Shown: piece after piece, positions 17,396 to 26,177 of the stretch
Numbering within the stretch: position 1 is the first letter of the stretch
Layout of the letters: the number at the start of each line of letters is the position of its first letter
Assembly (NCBI RefSeq): GCF_000444875.1
Contig: NC_021985.1
Coordinates: 1,550,001-1,614,000, forward strand
DNA from: Streptomyces collinus Tu 365
GTDB taxonomy: Bacteria; Actinomycetota; Actinomycetes; Streptomycetales; Streptomycetaceae
DNA length: 64,000 nucleotides
Direction: 5' to 3'
The notes under the pieces: generated by a model
The model's database searches: none
What the model saw: the letters and a program-made list of their open reading frames with translations, nothing else
What the model was told of the DNA's origin: nothing
Position numbers and translations under genes: made by a program

Positions 17396-18184
17396 ATGCA
17401 CACGAATCCCACACCTCCCCCGTACTCCAGCCTGGTCGCGGTCGGCGACTCCTTCACCGAGGGCATGTCGGACCTGCTCCCCGACGGCTCCTACCGGGGC
17501 TGGGCCGATCTCCTCGCCGCGCGGATGGCCGTTCGCACCCCCGGGTTCCGGTACGCCAACCTCGCCGTGCGCGGGAAGCTGATCGGGCAGATCGTCGACG
17601 AGCAGGTGCCCGTGGCGGCGGCGATGAACGCCGATGTGATCACCCTCGTCGGCGGGCTCAACGACACCCTGCGTCCCAAGTGCGACATGGGCCGGGTGCG
17701 CGGTCTGCTGACCGAGGCGGTGGAACGCCTCGCCCCGTCGTGCCGGCAGCTCGTGCTGATGCGCAGCCCGGGCCGCCAGGGACCGGTGCTGGAGCGGTTC
17801 AGGCCGCGCATGGAGGAGCTGTTCGGCGTCGTCGACGAGCTGGCGGCCAAGCACGGCGCCCTGGTGGTCGACCTGTACGGGGCGCCGTCCCTGGCCGACC
17901 CGCGGCTGTGGGACGTGGACCGGCTGCACCTGACCGCCGAGGGCCACCGCCGGGTCGCCGAGGCCGTATGGCAGACGCTCGGCCACGAGGCCGAGGACAG
18001 CGAGTGGCACACCCCGATGCCCGCCACACCGCCGCCCGGCTGGGCGACGCGCCGGGTGGCGGACGTGCGGTTCGCCCGGCAGCATCTGCTGCCCTGGATA
18101 GGACGGCGCCTGACCGGGCGTTCCTCCGGCGACGGCCGCCCGGCGAAGCGGCCCGAGCTGCTGCCGTACGAGACGCGGTCGTAG
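17396..18184 (+). CDS. SGNH/GDSL family hydrolase
   Basis: A 262-residue esterase-fold protein. Block I is VGDSFTEG with Ser19, the Gly/Asn blocks are NLAVRG and GGLNDTL, and block V is DRLHLTAEGH with the catalytic Asp and His. No signal peptide is seen, so it is probably cytoplasmic. ATG 17396 directly precedes the fold. It acts on an ester or acetyl group, but the substrate is unknown. Confidence 0.87.
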   Translation: MHTNPTPPPYSSLVAVGDSFTEGMSDLLPDGSYRGWADLLAARMAVRTPGFRYANLAVRGKLIGQIVDEQVPVAAAMNADVITLVGGLNDTLRPKCDMGRVRGLLTEAVERLAPSCRQLVLMRSPGRQGPVLERFRPRMEELFGVVDELAAKHGALVVDLYGAPSLADPRLWDVDRLHLTAEGHRRVAEAVWQTLGHEAEDSEWHTPMPATPPPGWATRRVADVRFARQHLLPWIGRRLTGRSSGDGRPAKRPELLPYETRS

Positions 18185-18270
18185 CCCCGCCGTCCGTCCG
18201 GGAGGACGTGGCGCGCGTCTCGTAGCTTCCGCCGAACAACCCCATGGCGCTGGCCTGCACGAATCGCCAG

Positions 18271-18276
18271 TAGAAT
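18271..18276 (+). promoter_or_regulatory. -10 box of a probable leaderless purB transcript
   Basis: TAGAAT lies 8 nt before the GTG start of purB and there is no Shine-Dalgarno sequence between, so transcription probably begins at or next to the start codon. No clear -35 hexamer was found. Confidence 0.5.
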
Positions 18277-18284
18277 CCGTCTAC

Positions 18285-19727
18285 GTGACTTCAGCGCCCG
18301 CCAAGCCCCGCATCCCGAACGTCCTCGCCGGACGCTACGCCTCCGCCGAGCTCGCCACGCTCTGGTCGCCCGAGCAGAAGGTGAAGCTGGAGCGGCAGCT
18401 CTGGCTCGCCGTCCTGCGGGCCCAGAAGGACCTCGGCATCGAGGTGCCGGACGCGGCGCTCGCCGACTACGAGCGTGTCCTCGACACCGTCGACCTGACC
18501 TCGATCGCCGAGCGCGAGAAGGTCACCCGGCACGACGTCAAGGCACGGATCGAGGAGTTCAACGACCTCGCCGGGCACGAGCACGTGCACAAGGGCATGA
18601 CCTCCCGCGACCTCACCGAGAACGTCGAGCAGCTGCAGATCCGGCTGTCGCTGGAGCTGATGCGCGACCGTACGGTGGCCGTCCTGGCGCGTCTGGGCAA
18701 GCTGGCGGGCGAGTACGCCGAGCTGGTGATGGCCGGCCGCTCGCACAACGTCGCCGCGCAGGCCACCACGCTCGGCAAGCGGTTCGCGACCGCCGCCGAC
18801 GAGCTGCTCGTGGCGTACAGCCGGGTCGAGGAGCTGCTCGGCCGCTACCCGCTGCGCGGCATCAAGGGCCCGGTCGGCACGGCGCAGGACATGCTGGACC
18901 TGCTCGGCGGCGACGCGTCGAAGCTCGCCGAGCTGGAGGACCGCATCGCGGGTCACCTGGGCTTCTCCCAGGCGTTCACCTCGGTCGGCCAGGTCTACCC
19001 GCGCTCGCTGGACTACGAGGTCGTCACCGCCCTGGTGCAGCTCGCCGCGGCGCCGTCGTCGCTGGCCAAGACGGTCCGCCTGATGGCGGGCCACGAGCTG
19101 GTCACCGAGGGCTTCAAGCCCGGCCAGGTCGGCTCCTCGGCGATGCCGCACAAGATGAACACCCGCTCCTGCGAGCGCGTCAACGGCCTGATGGTGATCC
19201 TGCGCGGCTACGCGTCGATGACCGGCGAGCTGGCGGGCGACCAGTGGAACGAGGGCGACGTGTCCTGCTCGGTGGTGCGCCGGGTCGCGCTGCCGGACGC
19301 GTTCTTCGCCCTCGACGGCCTGCTGGAGACGTTCCTGACCGTGCTCGACGAGTTCGGCGCCTTCCCGGCCGTCGTCGCCCGTGAGCTGGACCGCTACCTG
19401 CCGTTCCTCGCCACCACGAAGGTGCTCATGGGCGCCGTGCGGGCCGGCGTCGGGCGTGAGGTCGCGCACGAGGCGATCAAGGAGAACGCCGTGGCCACCG
19501 CGCTCGCCATGCGCGAGCAGGGCGCCGAGCGCAACGACCTGCTGGACAAGCTCGCCGCCGACGAGCGGCTGCCGCTCGACCGCGAGCAGCTCGCGGCCCT
19601 GATGGCGGACAAGCTGTCCTTCACCGGCGCCGCCGCCGCCCAGGTCGGTGTCGTCGTCGGCCGGATCGACGAGATCGTCAAGCAGCACCCGGAGGCCGCC
19701 GGCTACACCCCCGGAGCGATCCTCTGA
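18285..19727 (+). CDS. purB: Adenylosuccinate lyase
   Basis: A 480-residue enzyme of the fumarase/aspartase superfamily. It cleaves SAICAR and adenylosuccinate in purine synthesis. Family marks are RHDVKARIEEF and TSRDLTEN near the N terminus, SHNVAAQATTLGKR in the middle and the signature loop GSSAMPHKMNTRSCER with the catalytic Ser. Start is GTG 18285. The downstream glycosylase frame may begin by overlapping the purB stop. Confidence 0.95.
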   Translation: MTSAPAKPRIPNVLAGRYASAELATLWSPEQKVKLERQLWLAVLRAQKDLGIEVPDAALADYERVLDTVDLTSIAEREKVTRHDVKARIEEFNDLAGHEHVHKGMTSRDLTENVEQLQIRLSLELMRDRTVAVLARLGKLAGEYAELVMAGRSHNVAAQATTLGKRFATAADELLVAYSRVEELLGRYPLRGIKGPVGTAQDMLDLLGGDASKLAELEDRIAGHLGFSQAFTSVGQVYPRSLDYEVVTALVQLAAAPSSLAKTVRLMAGHELVTEGFKPGQVGSSAMPHKMNTRSCERVNGLMVILRGYASMTGELAGDQWNEGDVSCSVVRRVALPDAFFALDGLLETFLTVLDEFGAFPAVVARELDRYLPFLATTKVLMGAVRAGVGREVAHEAIKENAVATALAMREQGAERNDLLDKLAADERLPLDREQLAALMADKLSFTGAAAAQVGVVVGRIDEIVKQHPEAAGYTPGAIL

Positions 19728-19780
19728 CCCGGTTCACCCGGGCGGACCTGGAGGCCGCCCGCGACCGCCTCGTCCCGGAC

Positions 19781-20311
19781 GTGGTCGCGGACGGCCTGCG
19801 TGTGCTCTTCTGCGGCATCAACCCCGGCTTGATGACGGCGGCCACGGGCCATCACTTCGCCCGTCCCGGCAACCGTTTCTGGCCGGTGCTGCATCTGTCC
19901 GGCTTCACGCCGAGGCTGCTGAAGCCCGCCGAGCAGCGGGAGCTGCTGACCTACGGGCTGGGGATCACGAACGTGGTGGCGCGGGCGACCGCGCGGGCCG
20001 ACGAGCTGAGCGCCGAGGAGTACGTCGAGGGCGGCCGGCTGCTGACGGCCAAGGTGTCGCGGTGGCGGCCGGGGTGGCTGGCCGTGGTCGGTGTGACCGC
20101 CTACCGGGCCGCGTTCGGGGACCGCGGGGCCCAGGTCGGTCCGCAGGAGCGGATGATCGGGGACGCCCGGGTGTGGGTGCTGCCCAATCCCAGCGGGCTG
20201 AACGCGCACTGGACGGCGGCGACGATGGCGCGGGAGTTCGCGCGGCTGCGGGAAGCGGCGGGCGCGGCGGATCAGGGCGGATCGGTGTCCGTCACGACGC
20301 CCAGGAGCTGA
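19781..20311 (+). CDS. mug: G/U mismatch-specific DNA glycosylase (Mug family)
   Basis: A 176-residue uracil-DNA-glycosylase-superfamily enzyme that removes uracil or ethenocytosine from mismatches. Motif 1 is FCGINPGLMTAATGHHFARPGNRFW, with catalytic Asn in INPG, and motif 2 is LPNPSGLNAHWT. The first legal start is GTG 19781, giving an N terminus like E. coli Mug. The same frame is open and protein-like back to CTG 19724 (TRFTRADLEAARDRLVPD), which would overlap the purB TGA as CTGA. Its 3' end overlaps the convergent unknown gene by 40 bp. Confidence 0.88.
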   Translation: MVADGLRVLFCGINPGLMTAATGHHFARPGNRFWPVLHLSGFTPRLLKPAEQRELLTYGLGITNVVARATARADELSAEEYVEGGRLLTAKVSRWRPGWLAVVGVTAYRAAFGDRGAQVGPQERMIGDARVWVLPNPSGLNAHWTAATMAREFARLREAAGAADQGGSVSVTTPRS

Positions 20312-20715
20312 AGGGGCAGCTCCCGGCCGCCCTGGGACACGCCGAGGGCGACCCACCGGCCCGAGTCCGCCGCCTCCCAAAGGTGCAGGTCGGGCACGTG
20401 CGCGCTGAGGCCGGCCCACGGTTCGCCGACCTCGTCGCCCTCCATCGCCCGGACGAGGGCCCCGCGCAGGCTGAAGCGGTGGGCGGGACCCCAACGCTCC
20501 GTCAGCCGCTCGGCCAGTCCGTCCCGGTCGGCCTCGTACTGGGCCGCCGTCTCCTCCCACTCCGTGCCGTCGTCGTCCCAGAAGCCGTCGCTGGTCCGTA
20601 AGGCGGCTATGTGGAACCCGGGGCCGCTCTCGCCGTGCTCCGACCTGCCGTGCGCGGCCGGGAACTCCCGGGCGCACAGCACGTCTATGAGGGTCAGGCA
20701 CTTCGCGATGTCCAT
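20272..20715 (-). CDS. Hypothetical protein convergent with mug
   Basis: A 147-residue soluble protein without a recognised domain. It is acidic, and rich in Trp, Leu and Asp, with a WDDDGTEWEE segment near residue 46. ATG 20715 has no ribosome-binding site. It is preceded by a DNA-damage-type promoter element (20745-20723), placing the start 7 nt after the presumed -10. Its last 40 bp overlap the end of the mug gene on the other strand. A role linked to DNA damage is inferred only from promoter and position. Confidence 0.7.
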   Translation of the reverse strand: MDIAKCLTLIDVLCAREFPAAHGRSEHGESGPGFHIAALRTSDGFWDDDGTEWEETAAQYEADRDGLAERLTERWGPAHRFSLRGALVRAMEGDEVGEPWAGLSAHVPDLHLWEAADSGRWVALGVSQGGRELPLQLLGVVTDTDPP

Positions 20716-20722
20716 GTGATCC

Positions 20723-20745
20723 AGTAAACCGGCCGCCACTGACAA
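20723..20745 (-). promoter_or_regulatory. RecA-NDp/PafBC-like promoter of the hypothetical gene
   Basis: On the minus strand TTGTCAGTG (20745-20737) matches all nine bases of the tTGTCRGTG block. Exactly 8 nt later TTTACT (20728-20723) stands where TAnnnT is expected, so the -10 is imperfect. The ATG follows 7 nt further, consistent with leaderless transcription. Confidence 0.6.
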
Positions 20746-20756
20746 TTGGCGTGCCG

Positions 20757-21467
20757 TCAGGCGTCCCTGCGGCGCAGGCTCCCCAGCCCGGCGAACAGCG
20801 CGGCCGCCGCCCACAACGCGGTCACCCCGAGCCCGGTCCAGGGTCCGAGGGCACCGTCCCAGGCGCTGTGCAGGACCACTTGGCCGGCCCGGTCGGGCAG
20901 CAGGTCGGCGACGCCCGAGGACATGTCGCCGATGACGAAGGACACGATCAGCAGGAACGGGATCAGCACGGAGAGGGTCGCGACGCCACTGCGCAGCACG
21001 GCCGCGATGCCGGCGCCGAACAGGGCCATCAGCGTGAGGTGCAGGCCGCAGCCGACGGCGCCGCGCAGGCCCTCGGCCCAGCCCGGGCCCGAGGCGCCGA
21101 GCACGGCCTTGCCGACCAGCAGCGTGATCAGGCCGGTGAACCATCCGACGGCGAGCACGGGCAGCGCGATCGCCGTCGCCTTGGCGGCGAACCAGCGCCG
21201 GCGGTCGGGCACGGCCGCCAGGGACAGCCGCAGCGCGCCGCCCCGGAACTCGGCGGACAGGGCCGTCGTACCGAAGGCGATCGCGGCGATCTGGCCGAAG
21301 CTGACGCCGAAGAACGCCGAGAACAGCGGGTCCGTGCCGTCGGCGTCGGCGGCGGCCAGCGCCGAGAACGCGGTGGTGACGACCGGGATCGCGGCGAGGC
21401 CGCCGACGAGCGAGGGCAGCGTCCGGACCTTGATCCACTCGGCGTGCAGAGCGGGGGCGAACGACAT
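20757..21467 (-). CDS. ABC transporter permease (ABC-2 type)
   Basis: A 236-residue membrane protein with about six hydrophobic segments, beginning MSFAPALHAEWIKVRTLPS, the usual start of ABC-2 permeases (HAEWIKxRT). It follows the ATPase gene after 2 bp and forms the membrane part of an exporter. The divergent two-component system suggests the pump is induced by its substrate or by envelope stress. Confidence 0.87.
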   Translation of the reverse strand: MSFAPALHAEWIKVRTLPSLVGGLAAIPVVTTAFSALAAADADGTDPLFSAFFGVSFGQIAAIAFGTTALSAEFRGGALRLSLAAVPDRRRWFAAKATAIALPVLAVGWFTGLITLLVGKAVLGASGPGWAEGLRGAVGCGLHLTLMALFGAGIAAVLRSGVATLSVLIPFLLIVSFVIGDMSSGVADLLPDRAGQVVLHSAWDGALGPWTGLGVTALWAAAALFAGLGSLRRRDA

Positions 21468-21469
21468 GG

Positions 21470-22390
21470 TCAGGCCTCCTGGGGCTGGGCGGTGAACTCG
21501 GCTTCCGTGGCGGTCAGGTCGAAGTAGGCCTGTTCCAGGGTGGCTTCCTGGGCGGCCAGTTCCAGGACGGGAACCCCGGCCTGGGCCATGAGGCGGCCGA
21601 TGTCGTCCACGCGCGCGTCGCACACGGTCCAGGTCCCGTCGGCGGCCCGCGTGGCGTCGTGCCCGTGCCGGGCGAGCAGTTCGCCGAGCGCGGCCGCGTC
21701 GGTGCCGCGCACGCGCACCGCGGGCCGTACGCGCGCGTGGATGAACTCCTGGACCGGGGTGTCCGCGAGGAGCCGTCCGCGGCCGAGGATCACCAGGTGG
21801 TCGGCGAAGGCGGCGGTCTCGTTCATCAGGTGGCTGGAGACCAGGACGGTACGGCCCTCCCCCGCGAGCCGGCGCACCAGGGAGCGGATCCAGACGATGC
21901 CCTCGGGGTCGAGGCCGTTGGCGGGTTCGTCGAGCAGGACCACCTCGGGGTCGCCGAGGAGTGCCGCCGCGATGCCGAGCCGCTGCCGCATGCCGAGGGA
22001 GTACGTCCTCACCCTGCGCCCGGCCACCTGGGCGAGCCCGGTCTCCTCCAGCACGGTGTCGACCCGGCCCGCCGGGATGCGCCCGGCGGCCGCCAGGGCG
22101 CGCAGGTGGGCGTGCGCGGTTCGGGAGCCGTGCGCCGCCCGGGCGTCCAGCAGGGCTCCCACGCGGCGCAGCGGGTCGCTGAGTTCGGCGTAGGCACGGC
22201 CGCCGACGGTGGCCGTGCCCGAGGTCGGCCGGTCGAGGCCGAGGACGAGCCGCATGGTGGTGGACTTCCCCGCGCCGTTGGGGCCGAGGAAGCCGGTCAC
22301 GCGGCCGGGGCGGACGCTGAAGGTGAGCTGGTCCACGGCCCGCCGGCTGCCGTACTCCTTGGTGAGGTCTCGTACGTCGATGCTGGTCAT
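21470..22390 (-). CDS. ABC transporter ATP-binding protein (drug-export type)
   Basis: A 306-residue ATPase with Walker A GPNGAGKST, signature YSLGMRQRLGIA, Walker B VVLLDEPANGLDPEG and the switch His in SSHLMNE. It belongs to the DrrA/BcrA-like drug and lipid exporters. The C-terminal 80 residues are the regulatory extension typical of the group. It is the first gene of a two-gene unit with the ABC-2 permease and is divergent from the sensor kinase. Confidence 0.9.
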   Translation of the reverse strand: MTSIDVRDLTKEYGSRRAVDQLTFSVRPGRVTGFLGPNGAGKSTTMRLVLGLDRPTSGTATVGGRAYAELSDPLRRVGALLDARAAHGSRTAHAHLRALAAAGRIPAGRVDTVLEETGLAQVAGRRVRTYSLGMRQRLGIAAALLGDPEVVLLDEPANGLDPEGIVWIRSLVRRLAGEGRTVLVSSHLMNETAAFADHLVILGRGRLLADTPVQEFIHARVRPAVRVRGTDAAALGELLARHGHDATRAADGTWTVCDARVDDIGRLMAQAGVPVLELAAQEATLEQAYFDLTATEAEFTAQPQEA

Positions 22391-22423
22391 GGCTCCAGCC
22401 TGGCCGGGCGCGCCGCCGGGCTC

Positions 22424-22463
22424 CTCCCCCGCCGGTGGGGAGCGTCTCCCTCCCGCGGGGGAG
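22424..22463. promoter_or_regulatory. Two adjacent inverted repeats between exporter and kinase
   Basis: CTCCCC-N7-GGGGAG (22424-22442) is followed by CTCCC-N8-GGGAG (22446-22463). The two related dyads lie in the 107-bp divergent region and are candidate binding sites for the NarL-type regulator encoded next to the kinase. Confidence 0.45.
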
Positions 22464-22497
22464 GCCGGCTGTCACCGCCGCCTGCGACGATGTCCGC

Positions 22498-23649
22498 ATG
22501 GCCCGCTTCCTGCGCCCGCTGCTGCGCGGGACGACGTACACGCGCCTGCTGCACCTGTGGGTGCCCATGCTGATGGAGAGCGTGTGGCTGTTCATCGACC
22601 CGTCGAAGCCCTGGGTGCCCGCGCTCGTCCTCGTTCCGGTCGGGCTCCTGCCCGCCGTGCGGGTGGGCGAGGGCGTCCAGGCCCGGCTGCTGCTGACGCC
22701 CGACACCGACGGGACGGGCATCTCGGTCACGCCGTCCGCGAGTTGGCGGGACCGGGGGCGCACGGTGCTGTGGCTGGAGCTGCGGATGCTGCTCGCGGTT
22801 CCGGCGACCTTCGCCTCGGTGTGGCTGCCGGTCCTCACCTACGCACTCATCCGGCTCGCCTGCGGGTACTCCGCCGCCGTCCCGGTGCTGGACCGGGCAC
22901 GGCCGCACTGGGCGTACGGGCTGCTCGCCCCGCTTCCCCTGCTCGTCCTGTACGGGCTGGTGGTGGGCTTCGGTGCGCTGGCCACCGCTCTTGCCCGCCG
23001 GCTGCTCGGGCCGTCCGCCGCCGAGCGGCTGGCCGCCCTGGAGGAGCGTACCGAGCAGCTGCTGGAACGCACCCGCATCGCGCGCGAGTTGCACGACTCC
23101 ATCGGGCACGCCCTGACGGTGGCGGTGGTGCAGGCGGGTGCGGCCCGGGCGGCGGGCGATCCCGAGTTCACCGGCCGGGCTCTGGTGGCCATCGAGGAGA
23201 CCGGCCGGGCCGCTCTGGAGGACCTGGAGCGGGTGCTCGGGGTGCTGCGCGAGTCCGAGCGGCCGGCGAGTTCCCGGCCCACGCTGGCCGACGCGGACCG
23301 CCTGCTGGACTCGGCACGTGCTTCGGGCGCCGAGATCGACGCGGAGGTGAGCGGGCCCGTCGCCGCGGTGCCGGGGCCGGTCTCGCGGGAGGGGTACCGC
23401 ATCCTCCAGGAGGCGCTCACCAATGTGCTGCGGCACGCGGGAGCGGTCCCCGCGCGGGTGCGGGTGGCCGTCGCCGACGGCACGCTCGTCCTGGAGGTCC
23501 GCAATCCGCTGGACGCGGAGGTACCCGCGCCGGGGCGGGGCAGCGGGCTGCGCGGCATACGCGAGCGCGCCGCCCTGCTCGGGGGCGACGCGCTGACCGG
23601 GCCGTACGAAGGGGACTGGCGGGTGCGCGCGGAACTGCCGCTGGGCTGA
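22498..23649 (+). CDS. NarL-type sensor histidine kinase
   Basis: A 383-residue membrane kinase. The N-terminal ~165 residues contain about four hydrophobic segments (30-60, 95-120, 138-165) with no large extracellular sensor domain, as in intramembrane-sensing kinases. The HisKA_3 box is RIARELHDSIGHAL with phospho-acceptor His199. The HATPase core shows LQEALTNVLRHAG and GSGLRGIRERAALLGG. The response regulator gene follows after 16 bp, and the ABC exporter is divergent. Confidence 0.92.
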   Translation: MARFLRPLLRGTTYTRLLHLWVPMLMESVWLFIDPSKPWVPALVLVPVGLLPAVRVGEGVQARLLLTPDTDGTGISVTPSASWRDRGRTVLWLELRMLLAVPATFASVWLPVLTYALIRLACGYSAAVPVLDRARPHWAYGLLAPLPLLVLYGLVVGFGALATALARRLLGPSAAERLAALEERTEQLLERTRIARELHDSIGHALTVAVVQAGAARAAGDPEFTGRALVAIEETGRAALEDLERVLGVLRESERPASSRPTLADADRLLDSARASGAEIDAEVSGPVAAVPGPVSREGYRILQEALTNVLRHAGAVPARVRVAVADGTLVLEVRNPLDAEVPAPGRGSGLRGIRERAALLGGDALTGPYEGDWRVRAELPLG

Positions 23650-23665
23650 CCTCTAGGCTGGCCGG

Positions 23666-24319
23666 ATGCCGGTCACCGTACTGCTCGTGGACGACGAACC
23701 CCTGGTGCGCGCGGGTCTGCGCGCCGTGCTGGAGGCACAGCCCGACATCGAGGTCGTGGGCGAGGCGGCCGACGGGGCGGCGGTCATCCCGCTGGTGCGC
23801 AGCCTGCGCCCGGACGTGGTCGCGATGGACGTCCGCATGCCGCTGATGGACGGCATCGAGGCCACGCGCGCGGTGCTGCGCACCGTCGACGCCCCGCCCC
23901 GCATCCTCGTGGTGACGACCTTCGAGGAGGACGAGTACGTGTACGAGGCGCTGCGCGCGGGAGCCGACGGGTTCCTGCTGAAGCGGGCCCGGCCCGCGGA
24001 GATCGTGCACGCGGTGCGGCTGGTGGCGGAGGGCGAGTCGCTGCTGTTCCCCGCCTCCGTACGGCGGCTCGCGGCCCGGTACGGCGACAACCACCCGCCC
24101 CGCGGCCGGCTTTCGGAGGCCGGCCTGACGGAGCGTGAGGCGGACGTGCTGCGGCTGATGGCACGTGGGCTGTCGAACGCGGAGATGGCCGCCCGGCTCG
24201 TCGTCGGCACGGAGACGGTGAAGTCGCACGTGAGTGCCGTCCTGGCCAAACTCGGCGCGCGCGACCGCACCCAGGCGGTGATCGCCGCCTACGAGTCGGG
24301 GTTCGTCACGCCGGGCTGA
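23666..24319 (+). CDS. LuxR/NarL-family response regulator
   Basis: A 217-residue regulator with a receiver domain (acidic DD at 9-10, phospho-acceptor Asp55 in VVAMDVRMP, conserved Thr in VVTTF and Lys in LLKRA) and a C-terminal LuxR helix-turn-helix (LTEREADVLRLMARGLSNAEMAARLVVGTETVKSHVSAVLAKLGARDR). It pairs with the upstream kinase and probably controls the divergent ABC exporter through the dyads between them. Confidence 0.93.
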   Translation: MPVTVLLVDDEPLVRAGLRAVLEAQPDIEVVGEAADGAAVIPLVRSLRPDVVAMDVRMPLMDGIEATRAVLRTVDAPPRILVVTTFEEDEYVYEALRAGADGFLLKRARPAEIVHAVRLVAEGESLLFPASVRRLAARYGDNHPPRGRLSEAGLTEREADVLRLMARGLSNAEMAARLVVGTETVKSHVSAVLAKLGARDRTQAVIAAYESGFVTPG

Positions 24320-24455
24320 CGCGGGGCCGGTCCGAGGGCCGGTGCCAGGGTCGGAGCGTGGGTCGCCCGCGCGGCTCGGGCGGCCCGGCACTCGCCGGGG
24401 TGCGCCGGGCCGAGTACGATCCGCCCAACACGCGCGCGAGCTGGAAGGACGGACG

Positions 24456-25613
24456 GTGGGGCAGCTGACCGGCGGCGATCCCTCGCTGCTGCGAAGGATC
24501 AATTCCGCGGTGGTGCTGCACGCGCTGCGCGCGACGGACTGCGCGACCCTCACCGAGGTCACCCGGGTCACCGGACTGTCCCGGCCGACCGTCGAGGGGG
24601 TCGTGGAGGGGCTGATCGAGGCCGGGCTCGTGGTCGAGAAGGCGGCCGAGGAGGGCACCGCGCGCCGTCAGGGGCGGCCGGCCCGCCGGTACCGGTTCCG
24701 GGCCGAGGCCGGGCACCTGCTGGGCCTGGAGATCGGCCCCCACCGGGTCGCCGCGCTGCTGTCGGACCTGGACGGGCGGGTGCTCGGCGCGCAGGCCAAG
24801 GAGGTCGACGAGACCGCCGCCGCGGACGAGCGGCTCGACCGGCTGCGCGGCGCGGTGGCCGAGCTGCTGCGCCGGGCCGGGGTGCCGCGCGGCTCGCTGC
24901 GGGCGGTGGGCGTGGGCACGCCGGGCATCGTGGAGGCGGACGGGACGGTACGGCTGAGCACGGCGCTGCCGCAGTGGACCGGCCTGCCGCTCGGCGAACG
25001 GCTCAGCCGCTCCTTCAAGTGCCCGGTGCTGGTCGAGAACGACGCCAACGCGGCGGCCGTCGCCGAGCACTGGAAGGGCGCGGCGAGGGAGACGGACGAC
25101 GTGGTGATGGTCCTCGCCGGGCTCAGCCCGGGCGCGGGTTCGCTGATCGGCGGACGGCTGCACCGGGGGTACGGCGGCGCGGCCGGGGAGATCGGCGCGC
25201 TGCACCTGCTGGGCCGGGAGGCGACCCCGGAGACACTGCTGTCCACCACCGACGAGCCGCTGCACCCCCTGGACGAGCAGGCGGTGGCCGAGGTGTTCGC
25301 GCTGGCCCGCAAGGGCGACCGGCGGGCGACGGCGGCCGTGGAGCGGTTCATCCAGCGGCTCGTCCACGACGTGGCCGCGCTGGTGCTGGCCCTGGATCCG
25401 GAGCTGGTCGTGATCGGCGGCTGGGCGGCCGGCCTGGACGGCGTACTCGACCCGCTGCGCCGCGAACTGGCCCGCTACTGCCTGCGACCGCCCCGCGTGG
25501 CACTGTCCGTGCTCGGCGAGGCAGCCGTGGCGACGGGGGCGCTGCGTCTGGCCTTGGACCACGTGGAGGAACAACTGTTCGCCGTGGAGGGGACTGTGAC
25601 GGCGCGTCGGTGA
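24456..25613 (+). CDS. ROK-family transcriptional regulator without the zinc motif
   Basis: A 385-residue protein with an N-terminal winged helix (LTEVTRVTGLSRPTVEGVVEGLIEAGLV, about 30-57) and a ROK domain. The catalytic-type segment ENDANAAAVAEHW is kept. The CxCGxxGCxE zinc motif is missing after GYGGAAGEIGALHLLG, and the N-terminal phosphate loop reads LEIGPHRVAALL rather than DxGGT. It is probably a repressor that senses a sugar without kinase activity. GTG 24456 is supported by GGAAGGA 6 nt upstream. Confidence 0.87.
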   Translation: MGQLTGGDPSLLRRINSAVVLHALRATDCATLTEVTRVTGLSRPTVEGVVEGLIEAGLVVEKAAEEGTARRQGRPARRYRFRAEAGHLLGLEIGPHRVAALLSDLDGRVLGAQAKEVDETAAADERLDRLRGAVAELLRRAGVPRGSLRAVGVGTPGIVEADGTVRLSTALPQWTGLPLGERLSRSFKCPVLVENDANAAAVAEHWKGAARETDDVVMVLAGLSPGAGSLIGGRLHRGYGGAAGEIGALHLLGREATPETLLSTTDEPLHPLDEQAVAEVFALARKGDRRATAAVERFIQRLVHDVAALVLALDPELVVIGGWAAGLDGVLDPLRRELARYCLRPPRVALSVLGEAAVATGALRLALDHVEEQLFAVEGTVTARR

Positions 25614-26132
25614 GACGGTCGGGGTCTGCGGGGGCGGATCGGCGCGGCCGCTGCCGGACGGAGCCGGGCTCGGGGCTGCGGGGGCGCGAGGTGAGCGCCG
25701 TGCCCGGGAGGCGGCAGGGCACGCGGCGGAGTCACGTCGGGGGCTGGGGACGCAAGGTGAGCCGTGCCCGGGGGCCGAGGGGGCACCATGTGCAGCCGTG
25801 TCCTCATGCGGCCCGCAGCCCGGCCGCGTGGGGCGTGAGGTGTGCGGCTGCCTGCGGTGGGCGGCGGGGCGCTGCCGGCCTCCGCGTCGTGCGCGCCGGG
25901 CGGCGGGGCGCCGGGAGCACGGGGTGCGTGCGGCCGGCGCGGAGGCGAGCCACGCCTGCGGGCGCGGGGTGCGTGGAGACAAGCGCCGCGCAGAGGCGAG
26001 CGCCCCAGGGAGGCCGGCGGCGCTCGGCGATCCGCGGCTCCCGGCGGCTGCGGAGGGGTGCCCGAGATGGACGGCGTGCGGAGGCCGACGAAGGCAGGCG
26101 GCACTCCGAGCCCGGCGAAGCCCCGAACGCCT
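25614..26132. other. GC-rich convergent intergenic region with degenerate repeats
   Basis: No gene was recognised. G-rich sequence contains an imperfect direct repeat with the shared core AGGTGAGC…CCGTGCCCGGG (around 25690-25710 and 25755-25775). Frames are open on all strands because of composition and show no domain. It may be remnant DNA between the ROK and GntR genes. Confidence 0.4.
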
Positions 26133-26159
26133 CGCGCCCCGGTGGGGTACCGGGGCGCG
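26133..26159 (-). terminator. Terminator hairpin of the GntR gene
   Basis: CGCGCCCCGGT, loop GGGGT and ACCGGGGCGCG form a perfect 11-bp stem 18 nt beyond the GntR stop (26178) on the minus strand. Confidence 0.75.
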
Positions 26160-26177
26160 GGTGGGTGGTGCGACGGT

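Noticed and set aside
25614..26132. Possible gene between the ROK and GntR genes
   Set aside because: Frames are Arg/Gly/Pro-rich with no motif; degenerate repeats explain the open frames.
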